A stretch of DNA of 5,697 bases from Helicobacter sp. (lineage in GTDB: Bacteria > Campylobacterota > Campylobacteria > Campylobacterales > Helicobacteraceae): positions 1-5,697 of the forward strand of contig NZ_JAIEFA010000064.1 of the NCBI RefSeq assembly GCF_029067145.1. The letters run 5' to 3'. The notes under the pieces are model-generated. The model was not told the origin of the DNA and made no database searches. It worked only from the letters and a program-made list of their open reading frames with translations. Positions within the stretch are counted from its first letter, which is position 1; each line of letters begins with the position of its first letter. Below are positions 1-5,697 of this stretch, one piece after another. Both the position numbers and the translations under genes were made by a program.

Positions 1-101
1 ATCGCCTCCCCGCGAAGGAAGCAGTCTCTGTGCACCTGTGCGGAGCTGCCGCTGCCACGCGGCCCACAGCCCTCGCCGCGGCGCGCCCCGCGCCCCCCCC
101 C
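1..101. other. GC-rich foreign segment at the contig edge (probable chimera or contaminant)
   Basis: By direct count about 79 of these 101 bases are G or C (41 of the first 60, 38 of the next 41), while the adjoining DNA is clearly AT-rich. The change is abrupt, at the run of C ending at 101. The segment is dense in CpG and contains GC palindromes (CCGCGG at 76-81, GGCGCGCC at 80-87). No bacterial gene ending is recognisable. Read in the kpsS frame it gives an Ala/Gly/Arg-rich tail with no similarity to KpsS. The composition resembles a mammalian CpG island or DNA from a high-GC organism, so I infer an assembly or library chimera rather than native sequence. The source cannot be named from sequence alone. 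Confidence 0.75.
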
Positions 102-1285
102 ACTTTAGTAGAAAGAGAGCCATAAAAACTACCATTGATTTGATTATGCTCTATGAGATATTTTCTAAAATTCACAAAAAGTTGTTGGTCAATTTTGAAC
201 TTCTTTGCACCGCTCCAAAATTTGCTTAAGGGTTCTTGGAATGTCAATCCTTTGATGTCATAAAATGCGCTACCACATACTTTTGTGGGACATTTGTGCA
301 AAATGCTTGAAAGTCCGGTTGTGCTATTGATGACGATACAGCCCAACGCATTGCGCAAAAAATCAGGTAAATGAATATCGTGCAAATAAATGACGCGGCT
401 ACTTACATTATATTTTCTTGCTTGTCGTTTGATAAAAATCTTGTAATTTTTATATCCTCTGTCCATTGGGTGATGCTTGATGACTAAAAAATGTTGAGGT
501 TTTGCGTGTTGCGCAAAGGAGCGAATAGAGTTTCTAATAAAGTTTTCAATCCTTCTTCCTTCAAAATGATTTTTGATTTGTGTATCATTATGCACCTGCA
601 AGATGAGGGCAAAATATTGTTTTTTGGATTCTAAAATAAATTCAATGTCTTCTTTTTCACTAAATTTATAGAGATATTTTCTAAAAAGTGAAAGAAACCA
701 AGGAAACATTTCCATACCACTCAAACTACGGTGGTGTAGCTTATTGTTAAAATACAATCCACACAAAAAAGCAGAAAACCAATACAAAAAGGAAAACCAA
801 GCCATATTCCTAAAAGAATGTGTAATGCTGTATTCTTGTTCTTTGGATTGGGGAGTAAATTTTAAGAAAACTTGCGGGTCTTTTGGGAGCGTGGAATTTG
901 CATTGACACCTTTATGTTCCAATGTAATAAAGTTTGGGCGAATATAACCTTCTTCAAATATAAAATAAGGAATTTTAAGGGACTTAGCTACTTTAATGGC
1001 GATTTTATGTAAAGGGCGGCAGTCATTGAACATAAAAATTTTTTGGATTTTATGATTGAGATAAAAATGTCTTATAAATTCTTCAAAATCCTCTAATTGA
1101 TTGCGATAACTTTGTGCCCCAAAAGGAAAGAAAAATAAATCTCCCCCATTGAAATTTAGCTTAAAAACCTTATTGTTATTCTTTTTGAGTTTTTGCGCCA
1201 AATGATAGAAAAAGGGACCCACAGGTCCTTGCAAAAGGAGAATGTTGGAATCCCTAAATTGTGAAATAGCATTATCTAGCCGCAT
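2..1285 (-). CDS. kpsS: KpsS, capsular polysaccharide Kdo transferase (3' end replaced or missing)
   Basis: KpsS-family glycosyltransferase (Capsule_synth family). In E. coli, KpsS adds the first beta-Kdo to (lyso)phosphatidylglycerol at the cytoplasmic face, and KpsC then extends the linker. Hand translation from the ATG at 1285 stays open to the left edge. Family motifs are in order: LLLQGPVGPFF (17-26), FNGGD (45-49), NDCRPLHK (87-94), EEGYIRPNFITLE (111-123), QVHNDTQIKNH (230-240), IKHHPMDRG (269-277), INSTTGLS (319-326), FYDIKGLTFQ (341-350) and a C-terminal NGSFYG (384-389). About 394 residues precede the G run, close to the ~390 expected, so only the last few residues and the stop are missing. 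Residues after about 395 (bases below 103) are probably not real. An in-frame TAA lies 27 bp upstream, which fixes this ATG as the first possible ATG start. A hydrophobic stretch at 161-179 may help membrane association. The gene follows kpsD by 25 bp. Confidence 0.9.
   Translation of the reverse strand, partial: MRLDNAISQFRDSNILLLQGPVGPFFYHLAQKLKKNNNKVFKLNFNGGDLFFFPFGAQSYRNQLEDFEEFIRHFYLNHKIQKIFMFNDCRPLHKIAIKVAKSLKIPYFIFEEGYIRPNFITLEHKGVNANSTLPKDPQVFLKFTPQSKEQEYSITHSFRNMAWFSFLYWFSAFLCGLYFNNKLHHRSLSGMEMFPWFLSLFRKYLYKFSEKEDIEFILESKKQYFALILQVHNDTQIKNHFEGRRIENFIRNSIRSFAQHAKPQHFLVIKHHPMDRGYKNYKIFIKRQARKYNVSSRVIYLHDIHLPDFLRNALGCIVINSTTGLSSILHKCPTKVCGSAFYDIKGLTFQEPLSKFWSGAKKFKIDQQLFVNFRKYLIEHNQINGSFYGSLSTKVGGGAGRAAARAVGRVAAAAPHRCTETASFAGRR
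93..101. repeat. Homopolymer run: C9 on the plus strand, G9 on the kpsS coding strand
   Basis: Nine consecutive C (bases 93-101) sit exactly at the compositional boundary. On the kpsS strand they form the end of a GTG codon followed by GGG GGG and the start of GGC. G runs of about 8 to 12 are classic phase-variable tracts in Campylobacter and Helicobacter surface-polysaccharide genes. Here one flank is anomalous GC-rich DNA, so the run may equally be the misassembly joint itself. Confidence 0.6.
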
Positions 1286-1292
1286 TGAATGA

Positions 1293-1297
1293 TTCTT
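1293..1297 (-). promoter_or_regulatory. Weak ribosome binding site of kpsS
   Basis: AAGAA on the coding strand lies 7 bases before the ATG at 1285. A second purine run, AAAGAG (1303-1308), is 17 bases away and too far to be ideal. kpsS is the only gene after kpsM that neither overlaps nor directly abuts its upstream neighbour, and its site is the poorest of the five, which suggests lower translation or reinitiation from kpsD. Confidence 0.4.
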
Positions 1298-1310
1298 ATT
1301 AGCTCTTTAT

Positions 1311-3044
1311 TTAGAGGTCTAAGATGACTTTGGTAGCAATTGCTACTTGATAAAGAATCTGTGTCAAGATGCTTGTGATTTGCAATCCTTGTCCTGTTTC
1401 AATTGCGGGTAGAATAAGCAAGGAATCGCCGGGTTGTATGGTTTTACCTGATGCCCAATTTCCATTATGACGTTCTGCTTTGCCATTAGAGTGAATGACT
1501 AAAACCCTCTTTTTATTTGCGCGTTCTGTAAAATCGCCCGCTAATTTAATATAATCTCGTAGGCTTTTATTTGGCTCATAAGTAAAAGCTCCAGGCAAGG
1601 CAACTTCTCCTTGCACAAGCACTAAGTTGCTTTTTGCGGGAATGTTAATCACATCACCTTCTTCAAGGATTGTTTTGGTGAAGGCTTGTTTGTTTTCCAA
1701 CACAACTTGACCTTTGGGCTGAACATTTTTAGCGCGTTCAATAAACTCTAGCACCATTTGAGAATGACTTGCGCGCATACTTGCTTCTTGCGCAGTAACA
1801 GAGGATGAAGTAAGAGCAATTGTTTCAAGCTCTTTTAATTGTGCTTCAATGAGTTGCTTTTGTGTTTGCGCGACACTTACGCGATAAAGTTGAATCGCAT
1901 CAATATTGGATTGTTGATTGGGTTTAAGCTTCAAGACAACTTCTGCTAGGCTTGTTCCCTTTTTGACAACCATAGAGTGCAAGCCGCTATGCTCCCCCTC
2001 TATTGTAATATGGATATTTTCGGCATTGTAATCTGGGCGAAATTCCACTTCATCACCCACCCTTAAAAGCACGGATTGGAAATCTTTTTTGTTATAGGAC
2101 ACAACATCTATCGTGTGGTTGGGCAAATAGGAGCGCACGACTGCATTAGTTACGATAGGTTTTGCTCCTGCGGCATTTGCCAAATCTTGCAGAGTTTTGA
2201 TATTGTCTTTAAGCTCAAATCGGAAAGGCTTTTGCACATCTCCCTCTGCAAAAGCATAGCTTTCAACATTTTTAACTAAGATTACATCGCCAGTCCTAAA
2301 GGGAAATAGCTTCATTTTTCCCTCAAAAAGAAAATCATATAAGTCAATGTTAAGGGCAATTTTGTTGTTGCGTAGAATCTCAATATTTCTAAAGCTTCCG
2401 TATTCTAGGTTGATTCCACCTGCTTTATCCAAATATTGCACGACAGAATCGGAACTCAAGCCTTGATAAAGTCCCGGACGATTCACATTTCCTGTAACAA
2501 AAATAGAAACATTTTGATAAACATTCATATCGGCATAAACAAAAACATTTTGTTTATAGATTTTTGCAATACTTGCTTTGAGAGCTTTGACTAAATCCCC
2601 ATTTTTAACACCAAGCAGATTGACTGCTCCAACACTCGGGATAAATACATTGCCTTGCGAATCTACCATTAATTCTTGTTGGAATTCCACTGCTCCCCAC
2701 ATTCTAAAGTTGATTTTGTCGCCCACAGCGATTTTGTAGTCTGGGTTGTAGAGTGATTGGGAAGCTTGTGTGAAGTTTCCATTAAACAAATGTGCCCCAA
2801 ATACAGCTGGTAATTGCTCGGGTAGATTTTGCGTGTCGGTTGTAGGCGAATTAGGATTAGCGGGATTAGTCTGTTGCATTTGCGTTTGGTTTTGTGTTGC
2901 TTGTTGTGTATTTTGTGTTGGATAATTTTGCCCTGTTTGCTCTTGGTAAGGTGGCTGAGTAACTGAAATAGATGAAACATCAACGGCTTGCGCAAAAGCC
3001 GCAAAGAAAAGGGTGATGAATAGTGTCTGAACGGATTTTTTCAT
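1311..3044 (-). CDS. kpsD: KpsD, capsule export outer-membrane/periplasmic protein (Wza/OPX family)
   Basis: 577 residues, near the usual ~550-560 of KpsD. It is exported and works with KpsE to carry capsule across the periplasm and outer membrane. A Sec signal peptide is clear: MKK, hydrophobic core 7-18, probable cleavage after A20 (AQA/VD). There is no lipobox and I see no cysteine in the protein, so unlike Wza it is not a lipoprotein, as is normal for KpsD. Residues about 30-78 are a Gln/Thr/Asn/Pro-rich low-complexity linker. Next come the polysaccharide export domain (about 102-175, with YKIAVGDKINFRMWG) and SLBB-type beta-grasp repeats starting near 180 (VTGNVNRPGLYQG), 265 (AEGDVQKPFRF), 345 and 475 (VQGEVALPGAFTY). 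The C-terminal end (about 554-575) is hydrophobic. The start overlaps the kpsE stop by one base (TAATG) and follows a good ribosome site. Confidence 0.95.
   Translation of the reverse strand: MKKSVQTLFITLFFAAFAQAVDVSSISVTQPPYQEQTGQNYPTQNTQQATQNQTQMQQTNPANPNSPTTDTQNLPEQLPAVFGAHLFNGNFTQASQSLYNPDYKIAVGDKINFRMWGAVEFQQELMVDSQGNVFIPSVGAVNLLGVKNGDLVKALKASIAKIYKQNVFVYADMNVYQNVSIFVTGNVNRPGLYQGLSSDSVVQYLDKAGGINLEYGSFRNIEILRNNKIALNIDLYDFLFEGKMKLFPFRTGDVILVKNVESYAFAEGDVQKPFRFELKDNIKTLQDLANAAGAKPIVTNAVVRSYLPNHTIDVVSYNKKDFQSVLLRVGDEVEFRPDYNAENIHITIEGEHSGLHSMVVKKGTSLAEVVLKLKPNQQSNIDAIQLYRVSVAQTQKQLIEAQLKELETIALTSSSVTAQEASMRASHSQMVLEFIERAKNVQPKGQVVLENKQAFTKTILEEGDVINIPAKSNLVLVQGEVALPGAFTYEPNKSLRDYIKLAGDFTERANKKRVLVIHSNGKAERHNGNWASGKTIQPGDSLLILPAIETGQGLQITSILTQILYQVAIATKVILDL
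2811..2957 (-). repeat. Low-complexity Gln/Thr/Asn/Pro-rich coding segment in kpsD
   Basis: This stretch encodes KpsD residues 30-78. It is made largely of CAA, ACA, AAT and CCT-type codons with imperfect reiteration (for example TQNTQQATQNQTQMQQT). It lies between the signal peptide and the first folded domain, so it is probably a flexible periplasmic linker. Repetitive coding DNA of this kind tends to vary in length between strains; that is an inference, since there is no exact tandem unit. Confidence 0.6.
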
Positions 3045-4171
3045 TAGTATTTATGCTCCTCTATAATCATTGCGATGAGTTTAACAATACCATAAATGGC
3101 AGATAAAAGCACAAAAATGGTGATAATGTTATAAATCTTTTTGGGATATTCTGGGTCTTGTGGCTCGCTAGCATTTTGAATCACAACAAGTTGCTTGATT
3201 TTGCGACTAGATTCTATCCTCGTGGTTTCAATTGAAGCAAGTGCTACGGTGTATGCGTCTTGAGCAAATTGTGCTTCAATAGTCAAATCTTGAAATCTTG
3301 CTGCTAAATCATTAAGCCGTTTGGAATTGCTAGAAGCAACGATTTTGGAAGTTTCTTTCGCTAATTGTTTTTTCAAAGCATTAATTTCGGATTTTAGCAT
3401 AATAATTTGTGGCGCATTTTCGTTAAGATAGGTTTGCATAGTGGTTAATTGCGTTTCTTTTTCTGCGATTTTGCTTTCAATTCCTGTTGTTAGGCTGGCT
3501 TTTGCTTCTGCTTGTTTGAGTGGGTCAAAAACACCATAACGACTTTGGAATGCCAAAAGTTCATTTTTGGCAGCTTGCAAACGTGTTTTTGCTTTTAAAA
3601 GTTCTTGCTCGGCAAATATCATTTGTTCTCTCGCGGCACTTTGTGAGATTTCATTGATAAAGCGTTCGGATTCTTTTAAGATGGCGTGAGCAATAGTCTT
3701 TGCGTCTTGCGGTGAGAATCCTTCAACATTTACTTGTAATAATCCAGAAGTATCATCAAGGACGGTTTCTACTCTCTTTTGATAAAATTTAAAAAAACTT
3801 TCTTGACTTGCACCGCTGCGCAACATAAAGAAAGGGTCTTTCATTTGGGAGGTGTAAAGGTTTTTAAGTTGAATCTCTTTATTAAGAATATTGAGCATAT
3901 CAAGAGAGTAAATGTATTGTTTTAAGAATAGCACATCTTCTCTCGCACTTGAATTCACGCCAATAAGAGAAGCCAAACCACTCACGGGCGCAATATCATT
4001 ATTGATGGAGCGCACACTTAAGGTAATAGAGCTTACATAGCGGTCAGCCGCAATGAGCAAATAATAAGCAACCACAAATACCATTAGCGCATACACGATT
4101 TTGAAGCTTTTAAGGAAAGGTAAAAGCTTTTGGAAGCCAGGTTGCTGTAAAAGAGATTTTAAAAAAGCCAT
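3044..4171 (-). CDS. kpsE: KpsE, inner-membrane capsule export adaptor (PCP-3/Wzz-like)
   Basis: 375 residues, the usual KpsE length. It spans the inner membrane twice and projects into the periplasm, linking the KpsMT transporter to KpsD. The architecture is visible: a basic cytoplasmic N-terminus, TM1 at about 24-42 (IVYALMVFVVAYYLLIAA), a mixed periplasmic domain at about 43-165, and a long heptad-like coiled coil rich in Glu, Lys, Ala and Gln at about 165-325. A Pro-containing motif (ASEPQDPEYPKK, 334-345) then precedes TM2 (about 346-369) and a short cytoplasmic tail. A Pro-rich motif just before TM2 is typical of Wzz/PCP proteins. The ATG immediately follows the kpsT TAA (TAAATG), with AAGGA six bases upstream, so the start is well supported. 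I see no frameshift or missing part. Confidence 0.94.
   Translation of the reverse strand: MAFLKSLLQQPGFQKLLPFLKSFKIVYALMVFVVAYYLLIAADRYVSSITLSVRSINNDIAPVSGLASLIGVNSSAREDVLFLKQYIYSLDMLNILNKEIQLKNLYTSQMKDPFFMLRSGASQESFFKFYQKRVETVLDDTSGLLQVNVEGFSPQDAKTIAHAILKESERFINEISQSAAREQMIFAEQELLKAKTRLQAAKNELLAFQSRYGVFDPLKQAEAKASLTTGIESKIAEKETQLTTMQTYLNENAPQIIMLKSEINALKKQLAKETSKIVASSNSKRLNDLAARFQDLTIEAQFAQDAYTVALASIETTRIESSRKIKQLVVIQNASEPQDPEYPKKIYNIITIFVLLSAIYGIVKLIAMIIEEHKY
3056..3061 (-). promoter_or_regulatory. Ribosome binding site of kpsD
   Basis: GAGGAG on the coding strand, inside the end of kpsE, lies 11 bases before the kpsD ATG. It is the strongest Shine-Dalgarno match among the five genes, though spaced rather widely. 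With the TAATG stop/start overlap it fixes the kpsD start. Confidence 0.6.
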
Positions 4172-4828
4172 TTATTGTCCTTGATATGCCTTGATGCCTT
4201 CATCTACATCATCATAGACTTTTGCTACACCATCTTGAATATGTATGATTTTATGACACCATTTTTTGATTTCTGAAACACTATGAGAAACCAAAATAAC
4301 TTTAGAGCTACTTAGTTTTTCTTGATAGAGTGCTTCGCTTTTTTTCTTGAAAGCCGGGTCGCCTACCGCTCCTGCTTCGTCAATCAAATAATAATCAAAA
4401 TCAAACGCCATACTCATACCAAATAAGACGCGTGAGCGCATTCCTGATGACAAGATTCCACTAGGTTCGTCAAAGAATTTACCAATTTCAGCAAAATCCT
4501 CCACAAAAGCAATTTTTTCTTTTAATGCGTCCCCTTTATAGCCATAAACGCGTGCAAGAAATTTAATATTATCCCTTGAGCTTAGTGAGGATTGAAAATG
4601 CGTCCCAAGCCCAATAGGAAAAGAAATTTTCTTATCTGTGATAACTCTTCCTTTGTCTGGCATATCCATTCCTCCCAAGATTCGCATTAAAGTGGATTTG
4701 CCCGCTCCATTGCGTCCCATAAGTCCGATACTGCAATCATCGGGAAATTCAAAGGTTAAGTCTTTAAAGACATAATGTCGTCCTTTGTTTAAAGGATAGG
4801 ATTTTGTGAGATGGTCAAGCTTAATCAT
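4172..4828 (-). CDS. kpsT: KpsT, ABC transporter ATP-binding subunit for capsule export
   Basis: 218 residues, a standard KpsT length. It is the cytoplasmic ATPase that pairs with KpsM to flip lipid-linked capsule across the inner membrane. All nucleotide-binding motifs are present: Walker A GRNGAGKST (38-46), Q-loop Q79, signature LSSGM (126-130), Walker B YYLIDEA (146-152) with catalytic-type E151, D-loop around GAVGDPAF (153-160), and H-loop H182 (VSHS). The second serine in place of Gly in the LSGGQ signature is normal for capsule and O-antigen exporters (KpsT/Wzt class), not a defect. The ATG overlaps the kpsM stop (ATGA, 4828-4825), with AGGA eight bases upstream, so the pair is translationally coupled. 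There is no carbohydrate-binding C-terminal extension like that of Wzt, consistent with the KpsT type. Confidence 0.96.
   Translation of the reverse strand: MIKLDHLTKSYPLNKGRHYVFKDLTFEFPDDCSIGLMGRNGAGKSTLMRILGGMDMPDKGRVITDKKISFPIGLGTHFQSSLSSRDNIKFLARVYGYKGDALKEKIAFVEDFAEIGKFFDEPSGILSSGMRSRVLFGMSMAFDFDYYLIDEAGAVGDPAFKKKSEALYQEKLSSSKVILVSHSVSEIKKWCHKIIHIQDGVAKVYDDVDEGIKAYQGQ
4178..4182 (-). promoter_or_regulatory. Ribosome binding site of kpsE
   Basis: AAGGA on the coding strand lies within the last codons of kpsT, six bases before the kpsE ATG. It supports the start that directly abuts the kpsT stop. Confidence 0.6.
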
Positions 4829-5589
4829 TTGATTTGTCCTAAATATTTATAGCGGAAAAAATAATACCAAAGCCCAATAAAGAGTAGAATAATCGCAATA
4901 GAAAAAGGATAAACAAAATTAATCCCATTTGTCAGAGGATAATTGGGGAAATAATTTTCTCGCAACATTTCAAGAAGCTGTAAAACAGGATTGTAAAGCA
5001 GGAGTTCCACAACATGGTTTGGCATAATCCATAAAGGATATAAAACCGCAGAGGCAAAGTAGAAAACATTGATTCCGTAATTAATAAAGATTTGCGTATA
5101 TTCTAACTCACTGCTTAAAAAAGCAAGACAAATGCCTACCGCAAATCCCAAAAAGGCTAATCCGAAAAAAGCGATGAGAACTTCTAAAAAATTTACAGGC
5201 AAAATAGGTAAATCCAAAAACCACCCAAACCCCACTATAAAAATAATAAAAATAGAAAAATAAATGCAGATTTCAAGAAGTGCGCGCGCAATAAAAACAT
5301 GGATAGGTTTAACAGGCTTATAAGCCATCAAAGCAAGATTGGCTTGCACGCCAGACATAATTTGCTGAATAATATTTCTAAACATAAAAAATGGCACAAA
5401 TCCTGTAACTAAAAACATCTCCACAGGAACTTGCGGAATGGATTTTGCGCGAATCACGGTAAAAATGATTAAGAAAAAGAGAATATGCGACATTGGCTCT
5501 CCAATGACCCAAAAATATCCTAATCGTTTGTTTTTGCCAAAACGCGTTTTTAGCTCTCGCAAAAATAGTGCCTGCACAATATGTGTCAT
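4825..5589 (-). CDS. kpsM: KpsM, ABC-2 type capsule export permease
   Basis: 254 residues, matching the usual ~258 of KpsM. It is the polytopic inner-membrane channel subunit that dimerises and associates with two KpsT subunits. The amphipathic N-terminus (FLRELKTRFGKNKRLGYFW, 9-27) is typical of ABC-2 capsule/O-antigen permeases. Hydrophobic segments lie at about 26-46, 57-77, 103-126, 134-158, 167-189 and 227-247, consistent with six membrane spans. The conserved C-terminal region YNPVLQLLEMLRENYFP (199-215) is characteristic of the family. The ATG at 5589 follows GAGAG (5601-5605) by 11 bases and gives the expected N-terminus. It is the first gene of the visible operon and overlaps kpsT by four bases. 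Confidence 0.95.
   Translation of the reverse strand: MTHIVQALFLRELKTRFGKNKRLGYFWVIGEPMSHILFFLIIFTVIRAKSIPQVPVEMFLVTGFVPFFMFRNIIQQIMSGVQANLALMAYKPVKPIHVFIARALLEICIYFSIFIIFIVGFGWFLDLPILPVNFLEVLIAFFGLAFLGFAVGICLAFLSSELEYTQIFINYGINVFYFASAVLYPLWIMPNHVVELLLYNPVLQLLEMLRENYFPNYPLTNGINFVYPFSIAIILLFIGLWYYFFRYKYLGQIK
4837..4840 (-). promoter_or_regulatory. Ribosome binding site of kpsT
   Basis: AGGA on the coding strand, inside the 3' end of kpsM, lies eight bases before the kpsT ATG. It supports the ATGA overlap start. Confidence 0.55.
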
Positions 5590-5600
5590 TCAATAAAAAA

Positions 5601-5605
5601 CTCTC
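5601..5605 (-). promoter_or_regulatory. Ribosome binding site of kpsM
   Basis: GAGAG within a purine-rich run on the coding strand lies 11 bases before the kpsM ATG. Spacing is a little long but this is the only plausible site. Confidence 0.5.
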
Positions 5606-5616
5606 TTTTCTTAAAA

Positions 5617-5622
5617 ATTATA
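5617..5622 (-). promoter_or_regulatory. Candidate proximal -10 box for the kps operon
   Basis: A perfect TATAAT reads toward kpsM and would start transcription roughly 15-20 bases before the ATG. No TTGACA-like -35 is visible, but Campylobacterota housekeeping promoters usually lack one. AT-rich DNA makes chance matches common, hence the low confidence. Confidence 0.35.
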
Positions 5623-5661
5623 GTTTATTTCCGATAAATCTACTTGATGATTAAAATGCTA

Positions 5662-5667
5662 ATTATA
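5662..5667 (-). promoter_or_regulatory. Candidate distal -10 box for the kps operon
   Basis: A second perfect TATAAT in the same orientation lies 45 bases upstream of the first and is preceded by a T-rich stretch (CTTCTTT), as seen before housekeeping promoters in this group. It would leave a leader of about 65-70 bases. Only one of the two boxes need be real. Confidence 0.35.
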
Positions 5668-5697
5668 AAAGAAGTTTGCTTGAATTAAGTATAAATT

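Larger units (their letters stand above)
5590..5697. other. AT-rich region upstream of kpsM, no gene
   Basis: About 108 bases from the kpsM start to the right edge. It holds the kpsM ribosome site and the two TATAAT candidates. I see no coding frame, no clear inverted repeat with a T tail and no recognised operator. The upstream neighbour is outside the window. Confidence 0.5.

Noticed and set aside
93..101. The G9 run as a frameshift that inactivates kpsS
   Set aside because: The frame reads through the run without a stop, and all conserved KpsS motifs lie upstream. Nothing shows that the gene is broken by the tract.
38..229. Plus-strand 63-codon open frame crossing the GC-rich/AT-rich boundary
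   Set aside because: Its first part is low-complexity translation of anomalous GC-rich DNA and the rest is antisense to kpsS. It has no ribosome site or recognisable domain and spans a probable chimeric joint.
744..947. Plus-strand 67-codon open frame
   Set aside because: It lies entirely antisense to the middle of kpsS, which has clear family motifs throughout. It has no recognisable domain.
1286..1310. Possible terminator between kpsD and kpsS
   Set aside because: No inverted repeat or T run is present in these 25 bases, so read-through transcription is expected.
2076..2279. Plus-strand 67-codon open frame
   Set aside because: It is antisense to the second SLBB region of kpsD, with no domain; a shadow of the real gene.
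2669..3004. Minus-strand 111-codon open frame in another frame of kpsD
   Set aside because: It overlaps the low-complexity region of kpsD, where biased codons leave an alternative frame open. The product is Lys/His/Thr-rich with no features, and KpsD is intact.
4439..4453. LSSGM instead of LSGGQ in KpsT as a damaged ABC signature
   Set aside because: A serine in the signature is usual for KpsT/Wzt-type polysaccharide exporters, and every other ATPase motif is intact.
5378..5593. Minus-strand 71-codon open frame overlapping the kpsM start
   Set aside because: It begins four bases before kpsM in a different frame and encodes no recognisable protein, while the kpsM frame gives a full-length permease.

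Overview
The window is AT-rich bacterial DNA. Apart from its first ~100 bases it carries one co-directional block on the minus strand, which is the export and lipid-anchor part of a group 2/3 (ABC-transporter-dependent) capsular polysaccharide locus. In transcription order, right to left, the genes are kpsM (5589-4825), kpsT (4828-4172), kpsE (4171-3044), kpsD (3044-1311) and kpsS (1285 to the left edge, 3' end not seen). The low GC content, codon choice and strong family resemblance of the products suggest a Campylobacterota (epsilonproteobacterial) organism. An enterohepatic Helicobacter or a Campylobacter is most likely, with Helicobacter slightly preferred. This is an inference from style, not a proven assignment.

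The genes cover successive steps of one pathway. KpsS starts the poly-Kdo linker on a phosphatidylglycerol lipid. KpsM and KpsT form the inner-membrane ABC transporter for the lipid-linked chain. KpsE is the inner-membrane-anchored periplasmic adaptor, and KpsD is the outer-membrane export component. The first four genes overlap or abut (ATGA overlap, TAA directly followed by ATG, and TAATG overlap), which points to one operon with translational coupling. Only 25 bp separates kpsD from kpsS. The 108 bp right of kpsM holds candidate -10 boxes and presumably the operon promoter. No kpsC, kpsF or serotype-specific glycosyltransferase gene is visible, so those must lie elsewhere.

The left edge (1 to about 101) is strikingly different: about 78% G+C, CpG-dense, and joined to the 3' end of kpsS through a run of nine C (nine G on the coding strand). 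The kpsS frame is still open to the window edge, but the predicted residues after the G run are Ala/Gly/Arg-rich and unlike any KpsS. I read this as a chimeric contig end or contaminant, perhaps mammalian host CpG-island DNA, joined at a homopolymer. A real phase-variable G tract is the less likely alternative.

I see no tRNA, rRNA, CRISPR array, insertion sequence or clear terminator. The window looks like a known type of capsule locus; I find no evidence of an undescribed system.
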